Positions 34,822-44,765 of a DNA stretch of 64,000 bases are shown one piece after another (the stretch's first letter is position 1; each line of letters starts with the position of its first letter). The stretch comes from RH-AL1 sp965198485. Its GTDB lineage: Bacteria; Pseudomonadota; Alphaproteobacteria; Rhizobiales; Beijerinckiaceae. The translations under genes and the position numbers were made by a program. The DNA lies in NCBI GenBank assembly GCA_965198485.1, contig CBDAPQ010000005.1, positions 3,472,001 through 3,536,000 on the forward strand. The letters are read 5' to 3'. Below the pieces are notes generated by a model. It saw nothing but the letters and a program-made list of their open reading frames with translations. It was not told where the DNA came from and did no database searches.

Positions 34822-37800
34822 ATGCTCCAGCCTTCTTCGGCCCTCAACGCGACACCCATCAACATCGCGATCATCGCGATGGATACGCATTTCGCCGGTG
34901 CGCTCGAACGCGCGACCGTCGAGCTCAAGCGCGAGATGCCCGGGCTCACGCTGACCCTGCACGCCGCCTCGGAATGGGCCGCTGACCCGCGCCGCCTCCA
35001 GCGCTGCCGCACCGAGATCGCCACCGCCGACATCATCGTCTGCGGCATGCTGTTCATGGAAGACCACTTCCTGCCGATCATGGATGCGCTGAAGGCGCGT
35101 CGCGACCATTGCGACGCACTGGTCTGCGCGCTCTCAGCCAAGGAAGTCGTCTCCCTCACCCGCATCGGCCGCTTCAAGATGGACGGCTCGGGCGGCGGCG
35201 CTCTGGCCCTGTTGAAACGACTGAAGCCCAAGAAGAACAGCGCCCAGGGTGGCGGTTCGAAGCAGATGACGATGCTGCGGCGTCTGCCGCGCATCCTGCG
35301 GCTCATCCCCGGCACGGCGCAGGACGTGCGCGCCTACTTCCTCACTCTGCAATACTGGCTCGGCGGCAGCCGCGAGAACCTTGGCAACATGGTCCGCCTG
35401 CTGGTGCAGCGCTACGCTGACGGCCCGCGCCGCAACCTGCGCGACGTGATCAAGGCCGAGCCGCCGATCGAGTACCCCGACGTCGGCGTCTACCACCCGC
35501 GGATGACCGGCAAGGTCGGCGAAAGCGCCGAAGCGCTTCCCGCGATCGGTGCGACCGGCATCGTCGGCCTGCTGGTGATGCGCTCCTACCTGCTCGCCGG
35601 CAACGCCGCCCATTACGATGGCGTGATCGCCAGCCTCGAGGCGCGCGGCCTGCGCGTCGTGCCCGCCTTCTCCGCCGGTCTCGACGCCCGTCCGGCGATC
35701 GAGCGCTACTTCGTGAAGGACGGCCGCGCGACGATCGATGCGCTGGTGTCGCTCACCGGCTTCTCGCTGATCGGCGGCCCCGCCTACAACGACGCCAAGG
35801 CCGCGGAGGACGTCCTCGCCAAGCTCGACGTCCCCTACGTCGCCGCCCATCCCGCCGAGTTCCAGACGCTGGAACAGTGGGGCGGCTCGAACCGCGGCCT
35901 GCTGCCGGTCGAGACCACCATCATGGTGGCGATCCCGGAGCTCGACGGCGCCACCGGCCCGACGGTGTTCGGCGGCCGCTCCGACGGCGCCGGCGAGGCC
36001 TGCACCGGCTGCGAGCGCGGCTGCACCTTCGCCGCCGACGAGAAAGAACGCTCGATGCACTCCTGCGCCGAGCGCGCCGACATGCTCGCCGCGCGTGTCA
36101 CCAAGCTGGTCGGCTTGCGCCGCTCGACCCGCGCCGAGCGCCGCGTCGGCATCGTGCTCTTCAACTTTCCGCCCAACGCCGGCAACACCGGCACCGCCGC
36201 CTATCTCTCCGTCTTCGAATCACTCTACCGCACGCTGCTGGCGATGAAGGCCGAGGGCTATTCCGTCGAGGTGCCGCGCGACGTCGACGACCTGCGCGAG
36301 CGCATCGTCATCGGCAATGCCGCGACCCACGGCGCGATGGCCAACGTGCACCTCGTTATTACCGCCGACGACCACGTGCGGCGCGAGCGCCACCTGCGCG
36401 AGATCGAGGCGCAATGGGGCCCGGCGCCGGGCCGCCAGCAGAGCGACGGCCGCGGCATGTTCGTGCTTGGCGCGCGCTTCGGCAACGTCTTCGTCGGCAT
36501 CCAGCCCAGCATGGGCTACGAGGGCGACCCGATGCGGCTTCTTTTCGAGAAGGGCTTCGCGCCGACCCACGCCTTTTCCGCCTTCTACCGCTGGATGCGC
36601 GAGGACTTCGCCGCCCACGCCGTGCTGCATTTCGGCACCCACGGCTCGCTCGAATTCATGCCCGGCAAGCAGGCTGGCCTCTCCGGCCGCGACTGGCCGG
36701 ACCGCCTGATCGGCGACCTGCCCAACATCTATCTCTACGCCTCCAACAACCCGTCGGAAGGCGCCATCGCCAAGCGCCGAGCCGCTGCGACACTGATCTC
36801 CTATCTGACGCCGCCGGTCGCCCATTCCGGCCTCTATCGCGGCCTCGTCGATCTCAAGGCCGGAATCGAGCAGTGGCGCGGCCTGCCGCCGGAAGATGCC
36901 GCGCAGCGCGCCGAGATGGCGCGGATGATCCAGGCCCAGGCCGCCGCGGTCGAGCTGTCGGCCGCCGAGCCGGCCTGGGGTGCCGACACCGACGAGCGCA
37001 TCGCCAAGCTCGCCGCCGACGTGCTCGAACTCGAGTACACGCTGATCCCGCACGGCCTCCACGCAGTGGGCGTCGCGCCCTCGACGCAGGAGCGTGCCGA
37101 GCAGCTGGTGGCGATCGCCGACGCCATGCATGGCCTGGTGCTGCCGCGTTCCGCCGCCGAGGCCATCGTCGCCGGCAGGACAGTCGAGGCGGCCATCGCC
37201 ATCGACGGCCTGAAACCCTCGGACGCCACCATTGCAGCCGTCGCGACGCTGAAGGGCATCGACGCGATGCTCGCGGAAGACCACGAGATCCCGGCGCTGC
37301 TGCGGGCTCTCGACGCCCGCTTCATCCGCCCGGCGCCCGGCGGCGACCTGCTGCGCACGCCGGCGATCCTGCCGACCGGACGCAACCTGCACGGCTTCGA
37401 TCCCTTCAAGCTGCCCTCCGCCTACGCCTGCCAGGACGGCGCCAAACAGGCCGCCAAGTTGCTGGCCCGTCACATGGACGACGGCAACGACCTGCCCGAG
37501 ACCGTCGCTTTGGTGCTGTGGGGCACCGACAACCTCAAGACCGAGGGCGCGCCGATCGCCCAGGTGCTGGCGCTGCTCGGTACCAGGCCGCGCTTCGACG
37601 GCTACGGCCGACTCGCCGGCGCCTCGCTGATCCCATTGGAGGAGCTGGGTCGGCCGCGCATCGACGTGATCGTCACGATGTCCGGCATCTTCCGTGACCT
37701 GCTGCCGCTGCAGATCAAACTGCTGGCCGAGGCCGCGTTCCTCGCCGCGAGCGCCGACGAGCCGGCCGAGCAGAACTTCATTCGCAAGCACGCGCTTGCC

Positions 37801-38593
37801 TACCAGGCCGAGCACGGCGGCGACTTTCGAAACGGCGGCGCTGCGGGTGTTCGGCAACGCCGACGGCGCCTACGGCTCCAACGTCAACTACCTGCTCGAG
37901 AACGGTGGTTGGCAGGACGAGGACGAGCTGGCCGAGACCTACTCGCGCCGCAAGGGCTTCGCCTACGGCCGCGCCGGCCAGCCGATGGCGCAGCCGGCTC
38001 TACTGCAGAGCGTGCTCGCCAACGTCGAGCTGGCCTACCAGAACCTCGACAGCGTCGAGCTGGGCGTCACCTCGGTCGACAATTACTTCGACACGCTGGG
38101 CGGCATCAGCCGCGCCGTGCGCCGCGCCAAGGGCGGCACCGCCGCACCGGTCTATATCGGCGACCAGACCCGCGGCGAGGGCACGGTGCGCACGTTGACC
38201 GAGCAGGTCTCGCTCGAGACACGCACCCGCATCCTCAACCCGAAATGGTACGAGGGCATGCTGAAGCACGGCTACGAGGGCGTCCGCCAGATCGAGACCC
38301 ACGTCACCAACACGATGGGCTGGTCGGCCACCACCGGCGACGTCGCCCCTTGGGTCTACCAGAAGATCACTGAGACGTTCCTGCTCGATCCGGTCATGCG
38401 CGAGCGCCTCGCTAGCCTGAACCCGACGGCCGCGGCAAAGGTCGCCGATCGGCTGATGGAGGCTCACGCCCGCAACTACTGGTCGCCCGATGCCGAGACG
38501 CTTGCCGCTCTCCAGCAAGCCGGCGACGATCTCGAGGATCGGCTGGAGGGGGTGGGCGCACCCGAGCCGCGCATGCTGGTGGCGGCGGAATGA
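34822..38593 (+). pseudogene. bchH: Magnesium chelatase subunit H, bacteriochlorophyll branch (frameshifted in this sequence)
   Basis: BchH is the porphyrin-binding subunit that inserts Mg2+ into protoporphyrin IX with BchI and BchD. The frame from the ATG at 34822 encodes 1000 residues with typical BchH features: NIAIIAMDTHFAGALERAT at the start, HFGTHGSLEFMPGKQAGLSG near residue 610 and NFIRKHALAYQAEHGGD at the end. After 37825-37827 (TTT in GACTTTCGAAAC) the family sequence continues in the next frame (FETAALRVFGNADGAYGSN) to the stop at 38593. The length, 3772 bases, is one more than a whole number of codons, so one extra T explains the break. Repaired length is about 1256 residues, near the normal size. 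The stop overlaps the bchG start (ATGA at 38590-38593). The gene is either newly broken or misread. Confidence 0.9.
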
Positions 38594-39663
38594 GCAACGC
38601 GGCCGGAATATCCTCTCCTGCGCAGCGGAGGAGGGGAACCGCGCGAAGCGTGGCGGAGGGGGCAGCCGCCTCGAACTCGGCTAAGCCGCTTAGCCACCGG
38701 ATTACCAAAGATGGCACCGGCAGCAGCCCCCTCCACCGCCTGCGGCGGTCCCACTCTTCCGCTGTCGCGGGGGAGGATGCACTTCGCTTACCCGAGCCCG
38801 CCGCCGTGCTCGAGCTTCTCAAGCCGATCACTTGGTTCCCACCGATGTGGGCGTTCGGCTGCGGCGTGGTCTCCTCGAGCCGACCGCTCGCCGGGCACTG
38901 GGCCGTGGCCCTCGTCGGCATCCTGCTCGCCGGCCCGCTGGTCTGCGCCACGAGCCAGGCGGTTAACGACTGGTTCGACCGTTACGTCGATGCCATCAAC
39001 GAGCCGAACCGCCCGATCCCCTCCGGCCGCATTCCCGGCCGCTGGGGTCTCGCCATCGGCTGCGCTTGGACGCTGGTGTCGCTCGCCGTGGCCGCGGCGC
39101 TCGGTCCCTGGGTCTTCGTCGCCGCCATCGTCGGCCTGGCGCTGGCCTGGGCCTACAGCGCGCCGCCGTTCCGGCTGAAGGAGAACGGCTGGTGGGGCAA
39201 CGCCGCCTGCGGCCTCTGCTACGAGGGCCTCGCCTGGGTCACCGGCGCGGCCGTGATGGTCGGCGGCGGGCTGCCGGCCTGGCCCTCGCTCGTGCTGGCC
39301 GGGCTCTATAGCCTCGGCGCGCACGGCATCATGACGCTGAACGACTTCAAGGCCATCGACGGCGACCGCATCATGGGCGTGCGCTCGCTGCCGGTGCAGC
39401 TCGGCGCCGACGGCGCGGCGCGCGTGGCCTGCCTGACTATGGCGCTGCCGCAGGTCGCCGTGATTGCGCTGCTCTTCGCCTGGGGTCGCCCGTGGAATGC
39501 GGCGATCGTCATCGCGCTGCTCGCCGGCCAGGCCGTGCTGATGCGCCGGTTCCTGGCCAGGCCCGTCGAGCGGGCTTTGTACTACTCGGGGTTCGGCGTG
39601 CCCCTCTTCGTCCTCGGCATGCTGGCGAGCGCCTTCGCCGTACGCGCACTCGCGGGAGTCTGA
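38590..39663 (+). CDS. bchG: Bacteriochlorophyll synthase BchG with a palindromic-element insertion at its N-terminus
   Basis: BchG attaches a polyprenyl (phytyl or geranylgeranyl) chain to bacteriochlorophyllide. Conserved sequence begins near residue 69 with LPEPAAVLELLKPITWFPP, followed by DWFDRYVDAINEPNRPIPSG (the first Asp-rich UbiA motif), AWAYSAPPFRLKENGWWGNA, and NDFKAIDGDRIMGVRSLP. Eight or so membrane helices are visible. A start at 38590 overlaps the bchH stop and gives 357 residues, about 55 more than normal, because residues 8-62 come from the repeat at 38611-38777. An in-frame GTG at 38806 could give a short form. The downstream bchP start is 2 bases after the stop. Confidence 0.92.
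   Translation: MSNAAGISSPAQRRRGTARSVAEGAAASNSAKPLSHRITKDGTGSSPLHRLRRSHSSAVAGEDALRLPEPAAVLELLKPITWFPPMWAFGCGVVSSSRPLAGHWAVALVGILLAGPLVCATSQAVNDWFDRYVDAINEPNRPIPSGRIPGRWGLAIGCAWTLVSLAVAAALGPWVFVAAIVGLALAWAYSAPPFRLKENGWWGNAACGLCYEGLAWVTGAAVMVGGGLPAWPSLVLAGLYSLGAHGIMTLNDFKAIDGDRIMGVRSLPVQLGADGAARVACLTMALPQVAVIALLFAWGRPWNAAIVIALLAGQAVLMRRFLARPVERALYYSGFGVPLFVLGMLASAFAVRALAGV
38611..38777 (+). repeat. Palindromic dispersed element inside bchG
   Basis: The element has imperfect inverted arms: CCTCTCCTGCGCAGCGGAGG at the left end, a mirror-like TCTTCCGCTGTCGCGGGGGA at the right, and CGGAGGGGGCAGCCGCC opposite GGCAGCAGCCCCCTCCACC. The right arm resembles the right arm of the element at 63584-63730 (both have CAGCCCCCTCCACC and end GGAGGA). 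In the bchG reading frame it encodes about 55 basic and Ser/Ala-rich residues with no stop. Confidence 0.75.
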
Positions 39664-39665
39664 TC

Positions 39666-40871
39666 ATGAGCAAGACGCAGGCGCAGACTTACGACGTGGT
39701 GGTGGTCGGCGGCGGCCCCGCGGGCGCGACGATGGCCGAGGATTTGGCGCGGCGCGGCCACAGCGTGGCGCTCCTCGACCGTGCCGGCCGCATCAAGCCC
39801 TGCGGCGGCGCCATCCCGCCGCGCCTGGTGCGCGACTTCGCCATCCCCGAAGACCTGCTCTGCGCCAAGATCCAGTCCGCCCGCATGGTCTCGCCCAACG
39901 GCGTCGCGGTGGACATGCCGATCTCCGTCGGCGGTTACGTCGGCATCGTCGACCGCGAGCATTTCGACGAGTTTCTGCGCGCCAGGGCGGCGGAAGCCGG
40001 CGCCGAGCGCCGCACCGGCAGCTTCACCAGGATCACCCGCGACGACGACGGCATGGCGGTGGTCAACTACCTCGCAGGGGATGGCACCCACACGATGCGC
40101 GCCCGCACCGTGGTCGGCGCCGACGGCGCCAACTCGGGCGTCGGTCGCGACAGCATCAAGGACTTCAAGACCGGCAAGTTCGTCTTCGCCTACCACGAGA
40201 TCGTCGAAGCGCCCGAGCAGGCCAGCGACAGCTACGACCCGACGCGCTGCGACATCTACTACGACGGCTCGATGTCGCCGGACTTTTATTCCTGGGTGTT
40301 CCCGCACGGCAAGGCGATGAGCATCGGCAACGGCTCGGCGGTGAAGGGCTTCAGCCTCAAGAACGCCATCGCCGACCTGCGCCAGCGCACCGGCCTCGCC
40401 GAGCTCAAGACCATCCGCAAGGAAGGCGCTCCGCTCCCGCTCAAGCCGCTCAAGAAGTGGGACAATGGCCGCGACGTGCTGGTCATCGGCGACGCCGCCG
40501 GCGTGGTCGCGCCCTCCTCGGGCGAGGGCATCTACTACGCCATGGCCTGCGCCCGCTTCGCCGTTGAGGCGGTGGAAGGCGCGCTCGTCGCCACCACGGA
40601 CAAGGCCCGCGGCAAGGCGCTGGCCTTGGCCCGCAAGCGCTTCCTCAAGGCCCACGGCAAGGTCTTCCTGGTGCTCGGGATCATGCAGTACTTCTGGTAC
40701 TGCTCCGACAAGCGCCGCGAGAAGTTCGTCAAGATCTGCAAGGACAAGGACGTGCAGGAGCTGACCTGGCAGTCCTACATGAACAAGGAGCTGACCCGGA
40801 AGAAGCCGGCGGCGCAGGTCCGCATCTTCTTCAAGGACCTTGGCCAGCTGGTGGGCATCGGCGCGCACTGA
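39666..40871 (+). CDS. bchP: Geranylgeranyl diphosphate / geranylgeranyl-bacteriochlorophyll reductase
   Basis: 401 residues from the ATG at 39666. The FAD-binding motif VVVVGGGPAGATMAEDLARR is at 11-30, followed by the family motif AGRIKPCGGAIPPRLVRDF. The C-terminal flavin region is VLVIGDAAGVVAPSSGEGIY near residue 278, then YFWYCSDKRREKFVKICKDK near 340, typical of BchP. The enzyme reduces the geranylgeranyl chain of bacteriochlorophyll to phytyl. It begins 2 bases after bchG and ends the bch operon. Confidence 0.95.
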   Translation: MSKTQAQTYDVVVVGGGPAGATMAEDLARRGHSVALLDRAGRIKPCGGAIPPRLVRDFAIPEDLLCAKIQSARMVSPNGVAVDMPISVGGYVGIVDREHFDEFLRARAAEAGAERRTGSFTRITRDDDGMAVVNYLAGDGTHTMRARTVVGADGANSGVGRDSIKDFKTGKFVFAYHEIVEAPEQASDSYDPTRCDIYYDGSMSPDFYSWVFPHGKAMSIGNGSAVKGFSLKNAIADLRQRTGLAELKTIRKEGAPLPLKPLKKWDNGRDVLVIGDAAGVVAPSSGEGIYYAMACARFAVEAVEGALVATTDKARGKALALARKRFLKAHGKVFLVLGIMQYFWYCSDKRREKFVKICKDKDVQELTWQSYMNKELTRKKPAAQVRIFFKDLGQLVGIGAH

Positions 40872-40930
40872 CGCGCGAAGATCAGGCCAGCCCCTTTTCT
40901 TCACGCCAGAGTCGCAGGTAGAGCGGCGGG

Positions 40931-42718
40931 GTGACCTCCCGCCCCCTCCTCGACGTCGAGCGCTCGCTCTGCGGCCGTCCCTGGCGCACCCGCCTCGACG
41001 CGCACGGCGAGGCGCAGGCGCTGGCCATCGCGCAGCTCGGCGGCCATGGCAACGTGCTCTCGCGCATCCTCGCCGCGCGCGGCGTCGCGCCCGACGCCAC
41101 CTCGGCCTACCTCGACCCCGCCGTGCGCGACCTGATGCCGGACCCCTCCAGCCTGTCCGACATGAACGCGGCGGTGGAGCGCCTCGCCGACGCCGTCGCC
41201 GCCGGCACCAGGATCGCGATCTTCGGCGACTACGACGTCGACGGCGCCGCCTCGTCGGCGCTGCTCGCCGACTATCTCTCCGCATGCGGCACGCCGCATG
41301 TCATCCACATTCCCGACCGGCTCTTCGAGGGCTACGGCCCCAACGTCCAGGCGGTGCGCATGCTCGCCGCCGGCGGCGCCGGCCTGCTCGTTTCGGTCGA
41401 TTGCGGCACGACGAGCCACGCCGCCATCACGGAGGCGGCCGCGCTCGGCCTCGCGCCCGTCATCCTCGACCACCACCAGGCCCCCGAGGTCCTGCCCCCT
41501 GCCCTGGTGGTCAACCCCAACCGGCACGACGACCTCTCCGGCCTCGGCCAGCTCTGCGCCGCGGGTGTCGTCTTCATGGTGCTGGTCGCCTTGCAGCGCG
41601 TGCTGCGGCGCCGCGGGTTCTTCGGCCCGCACAGGCCCGAGCCGGACCTGCTGCGCGCGCTCGACCTCGTGGCGCTGGCGACGGTCGCCGACGTGGCCCC
41701 GCTCACCGGGCTCAACCGCGCCTTCGTCAAGAAGGGCCTCGCCGTCATGCGCGCGCGGGGCCGACCCGGCCTCGTCGCGCTCTTCGACGTCGCCGGCGCC
41801 GATGGCCCGGCCACGACCTACCATCTCGGCTACCTCGTCGGCCCGCGCATCAACGCCGGGGGCCGCATCGGCGACGCCGCGCTCGGCGCCCGCCTGCTGA
41901 CGCTGACCGATGACGACGAGGCCGCCGCCATCGCCGCGCAGCTCGACCGGCTCAACCGCGAGCGCCAAGTCATGGAGCAGGCGACGCTGGCGGTGGCCGA
42001 AGCCGAGGCGCTGGCCCAGGTCGGACTCCACGACGAGGGCGCGGCGATCATCGCCGTGGGCGGGACCGACTGGCACGCTGGCCTCGTCGGCATCGTCGCC
42101 GGGCGCCTGCGCGAGAAGTTCGGCCGGCCGGCCTTCGCCGTCGCCCTGGGCGAGGATGGCCGCGGCACCGGCTCCGGCCGCTCGATGCCGGGCGTCGACC
42201 TCGGGCGCTCGGTGCGCGCAGCGGTGGAGGCCGGCATACTGGTCAAGGGCGGCGGCCACGCCATGGCGGCCGGCGTGACGCTCGGGCCAGGCGGCCTCGC
42301 CGCGTTCCGCGCCTTCGTCGAGGCCGACCTCGCCACTGCGGCGCGCGAAGCCCGCGCCTCCGAGGCGCTCGACGTCGACGCCACGCTAACCGCGGCCGGC
42401 GCCACCCCGGCGCTGCTCGCCGACCTGGATCGCGCCGGCCCGTTCGGCTCGGGCAGCCCGGAGCCGGTCTTCGCCCTGCCCGCGCACCGGCTGGTCGACG
42501 TCGCCGAGGTCGGCACCGGCCACGTGCGCCTGCGGGTGCAGGCCGGCGACGGCGCCACCCTCGACGGCATCGCCTTCCGCACCGCCGCCGAGCCGCTCGG
42601 CCGCGCCCTGCTGGCCGGCCGCGGCGAGCGCTTCCACCTCGCCGGCACGCTGACGCTCGACCGCTACGGCGGCCGCGAGCGCGTGCGCCTCAGGCTGGTC
42701 GACGCGGCGCCGTTGTGA
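40931..42718 (+). CDS. recJ: Single-stranded-DNA-specific exonuclease RecJ
   Basis: 595 residues from a GTG. The DHH-family phosphoesterase motifs are FGDYDVDG at 98-105 and DHH at 180-182, with DCGTTSH at about 157-163. The C-terminal DHHA1 region has GGTDWHAGLVGIVAGRLREKFG near 377, then KGGGHAMAAGVTLGPGGLAAF and the OB-like end. RecJ degrades 5' single strands in recombination and mismatch repair. It starts 59 bases after bchP, so it may be read with the bch operon or have its own promoter. Confidence 0.93.
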   Translation: MTSRPLLDVERSLCGRPWRTRLDAHGEAQALAIAQLGGHGNVLSRILAARGVAPDATSAYLDPAVRDLMPDPSSLSDMNAAVERLADAVAAGTRIAIFGDYDVDGAASSALLADYLSACGTPHVIHIPDRLFEGYGPNVQAVRMLAAGGAGLLVSVDCGTTSHAAITEAAALGLAPVILDHHQAPEVLPPALVVNPNRHDDLSGLGQLCAAGVVFMVLVALQRVLRRRGFFGPHRPEPDLLRALDLVALATVADVAPLTGLNRAFVKKGLAVMRARGRPGLVALFDVAGADGPATTYHLGYLVGPRINAGGRIGDAALGARLLTLTDDDEAAAIAAQLDRLNRERQVMEQATLAVAEAEALAQVGLHDEGAAIIAVGGTDWHAGLVGIVAGRLREKFGRPAFAVALGEDGRGTGSGRSMPGVDLGRSVRAAVEAGILVKGGGHAMAAGVTLGPGGLAAFRAFVEADLATAAREARASEALDVDATLTAAGATPALLADLDRAGPFGSGSPEPVFALPAHRLVDVAEVGTGHVRLRVQAGDGATLDGIAFRTAAEPLGRALLAGRGERFHLAGTLTLDRYGGRERVRLRLVDAAPL

Positions 42719-42792
42719 GGCGAGAAGTTTGCGCGTCAGCGCTTCAAGCGATGATCCGCTCGTTGCGTACGGACATCGACACGCCCGCAGGC

Positions 42793-43998
42793 TCAATGCG
42801 CCGCCGGCACCCCTGCACCGGGCGACGCGGGCACGGTCACCGGCGCGCCGATCGGCGGGGGAGCGGCGAGCAGCGGGCGCGCCACCACCTTCTCGCTCAC
42901 CGGGCGATCGCCCAGCACGGCTGCGACGTCGGCGTCCTGCGCGCGGCGAGCGCCGATGGTGGCGCCGATGCGCTGCACCACCTCTGGCGCGGTGGCGTAG
43001 GTGCCGTGACCAATGAAGCCTGTCTCATTTCCGGCAAGGTCATAGACCTGCACACCGAGTTGATCGAGTACGGCCTTGTCGGCCGGGTCCTTCGGGTTCA
43101 AGGCACCGACGCGCGGCCGATCGCCGGCGAGGCGCCGCGACAGCGTCAGCGCCTTGTCGTTGACGGACACCAGAACCGAGATGTGATGCGGGTCGAGCTT
43201 GGCGATCTGGTTGCGGAACACTCCGACATCGATGTCGGGCGCGGCTAGCATCACGTCGCCGAGCTTTCCATCGAGGTCGGGCTTGCCGGCGATGGCGTCC
43301 TGCCGCAGCGCCTCCATCGTCAGCCAAGTGCCCATGGAATGAGCCAGAATGTGGATCCTGCCGACGTCCGGCGTCGCGCCGAGCTCGAGCAGCAGCTGCG
43401 CGAGCGCATCGCGCGAGGCCGAGGCGCTCTCCTTGGCGGCCTCATACTGGAACAGGCTGCCCGAGGCCGGCCAAGTGAACAGCACCGGCACGCCGCCGAA
43501 ACGTCCGTCCGTCACCACCTGCGCGAGGCGGAAACGCGCCTCGTCGTAGCTCGTGTTGAAGCCGTGGACGTAGAGCAGCACGTCGCGGTTGGAGCCGATG
43601 CGCCCGGACAGGTGAGAGGCCAGCTCGGCCTTGAACTCGGCGTTGTCGAGAGAGCGCACGGCGGAGACGGTGAAATGGCTCTCGGGGTCGGCGCTGCCCC
43701 AGCGCGGCCGCTCGACCTCGCCGGCGACGTGGCTCGCCGGCACGGTGACGGTCTGCAGGGACTCGTGGGCGCCGTCGGCAAGCTCGTCGGCGTTGCCGCC
43801 CCTGCCGCGGCGCGTCGAGACGACGAAGAGCGGAACGCGGCGGGCGGCGATCGGATCGGCCTTGGCGAAGACGTCGCCGACCGAGGATGTCACCTCGTTG
43901 ACCTTGTCCGTCACGCAGCCCGAAAGCGCGCCTGCGATCACGACGATCGCGGCGATTCGCTGCACGAAACCCGGTGCGGACCCCAGCCAAACCTTCAT
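42793..43998 (-). CDS. DUF900 alpha/beta hydrolase lipoprotein
   Basis: 401 residues from the ATG at 43996-43998; a GTG-type start at 44067 would add 23 residues ahead of the signal. The signal region ends in a lipobox (IAGALSGC), so the protein is probably a lipoprotein. The DUF900 domain shows LLYVHGFNTSYDEARFRLAQ and VLFTWPASGSLFQYEAAKES; the nucleophile serine is in ILAHSMGTWLTMEAL and the acid/His region in VMLAAPDIDVGVF and LNPKD. It is an esterase-like fold of unknown substrate. It is divergent from pcp. Confidence 0.85.
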   Translation of the reverse strand: MKVWLGSAPGFVQRIAAIVVIAGALSGCVTDKVNEVTSSVGDVFAKADPIAARRVPLFVVSTRRGRGGNADELADGAHESLQTVTVPASHVAGEVERPRWGSADPESHFTVSAVRSLDNAEFKAELASHLSGRIGSNRDVLLYVHGFNTSYDEARFRLAQVVTDGRFGGVPVLFTWPASGSLFQYEAAKESASASRDALAQLLLELGATPDVGRIHILAHSMGTWLTMEALRQDAIAGKPDLDGKLGDVMLAAPDIDVGVFRNQIAKLDPHHISVLVSVNDKALTLSRRLAGDRPRVGALNPKDPADKAVLDQLGVQVYDLAGNETGFIGHGTYATAPEVVQRIGATIGARRAQDADVAAVLGDRPVSEKVVARPLLAAPPPIGAPVTVPASPGAGVPAAH

Positions 43999-44090
43999 AG
44001 ACCTTACCCGCTCCGGCTGCGGAGCGGCCCCCTGACCCAGCGACGTCTCCCGCTTGACGCCGCCCACGTGGACAGGTCTTTTCCATAGCG

Positions 44091-44765
44091 ATGAATGATG
44101 TCGTTACGGCGGCGCAAGGCCGTCCACGCGTGCTCGTCACCGGCTTCGGCCCCTTTCCGGGGGTCCCGACGAACCCCACGCTCGCGATGCTGCGGCTGCT
44201 CGACACCGACGGCGTCGATGGCGTCGATCTCGCCTTCGCGCGACTGCCCGTGACCTTCGCCGGCGTCGGTCCGGCCTTGCGCGAGGCCGCGCGTCATCGA
44301 CCCGATGCCGTGCTTCTGCTCGGTCTCGCCAAAGGGCGCGCAATCCTCAACGTCGAGACGCTGGCGCGCAACGTCGTCGGCCCCGCGACGCCCGATACGG
44401 ACGGTATCGTGCCGGCGGCATCGGCGCTGGTCGAAGGCGCGCCGGCGACACGCGCGGCGACCTGGTCCGCAATCACCGTGCTCGCCGCGCTCCACGAGGC
44501 CGGACACGAGGCGACACTCTCGGAGGATGCCGGCGATTACGTCTGCAACGCGGCGCTTTATCACGCGCTCGGCGATGATCTGGCTCCGGTCATCGGCTTC
44601 CTCCACGTGCCGGCTGTGAGCCAGGATGGAGACGGTCCGACGGCCGTGACGCTGGCGGACGCGGCCCGCGTCGTCGTCGGCGTCCTCGCGACCGGCCTTG
44701 CGCGGACGACTATTCGGCCGCGAGCAGCGGCTGCCTGGCAGCCATCGCCTGGCAGAAAGCAATGA
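44091..44765 (+). CDS. pcp: Pyroglutamyl-peptidase I
   Basis: 224 residues. The family start VLVTGFGPFPGVPTNPT is at 14-30; the glutamate and active region are seen in LLLGLAKGRAILNVETLARN. The catalytic cysteine is in SEDAGDYVCNAALYHAL and the histidine in VIGFLHVPAV. The enzyme removes N-terminal pyroglutamate from peptides in the cytoplasm. The C-terminal tail (about 20 residues) overlaps the end of the convergent permease gene by 56 bases. Confidence 0.88.
   Translation: MNDVVTAAQGRPRVLVTGFGPFPGVPTNPTLAMLRLLDTDGVDGVDLAFARLPVTFAGVGPALREAARHRPDAVLLLGLAKGRAILNVETLARNVVGPATPDTDGIVPAASALVEGAPATRAATWSAITVLAALHEAGHEATLSEDAGDYVCNAALYHALGDDLAPVIGFLHVPAVSQDGDGPTAVTLADAARVVVGVLATGLARTTIRPRAAAAWQPSPGRKQ

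Noticed and set aside
37820..37835. Programmed ribosomal frameshift in bchH
   Set aside because: No known slippery heptamer and no precedent in the BchH family; a simple indel or error is more likely.
36220..37857. 545-codon minus-strand frame inside bchH
   Set aside because: Mirror of the conserved BchH coding frame; no domain seen.
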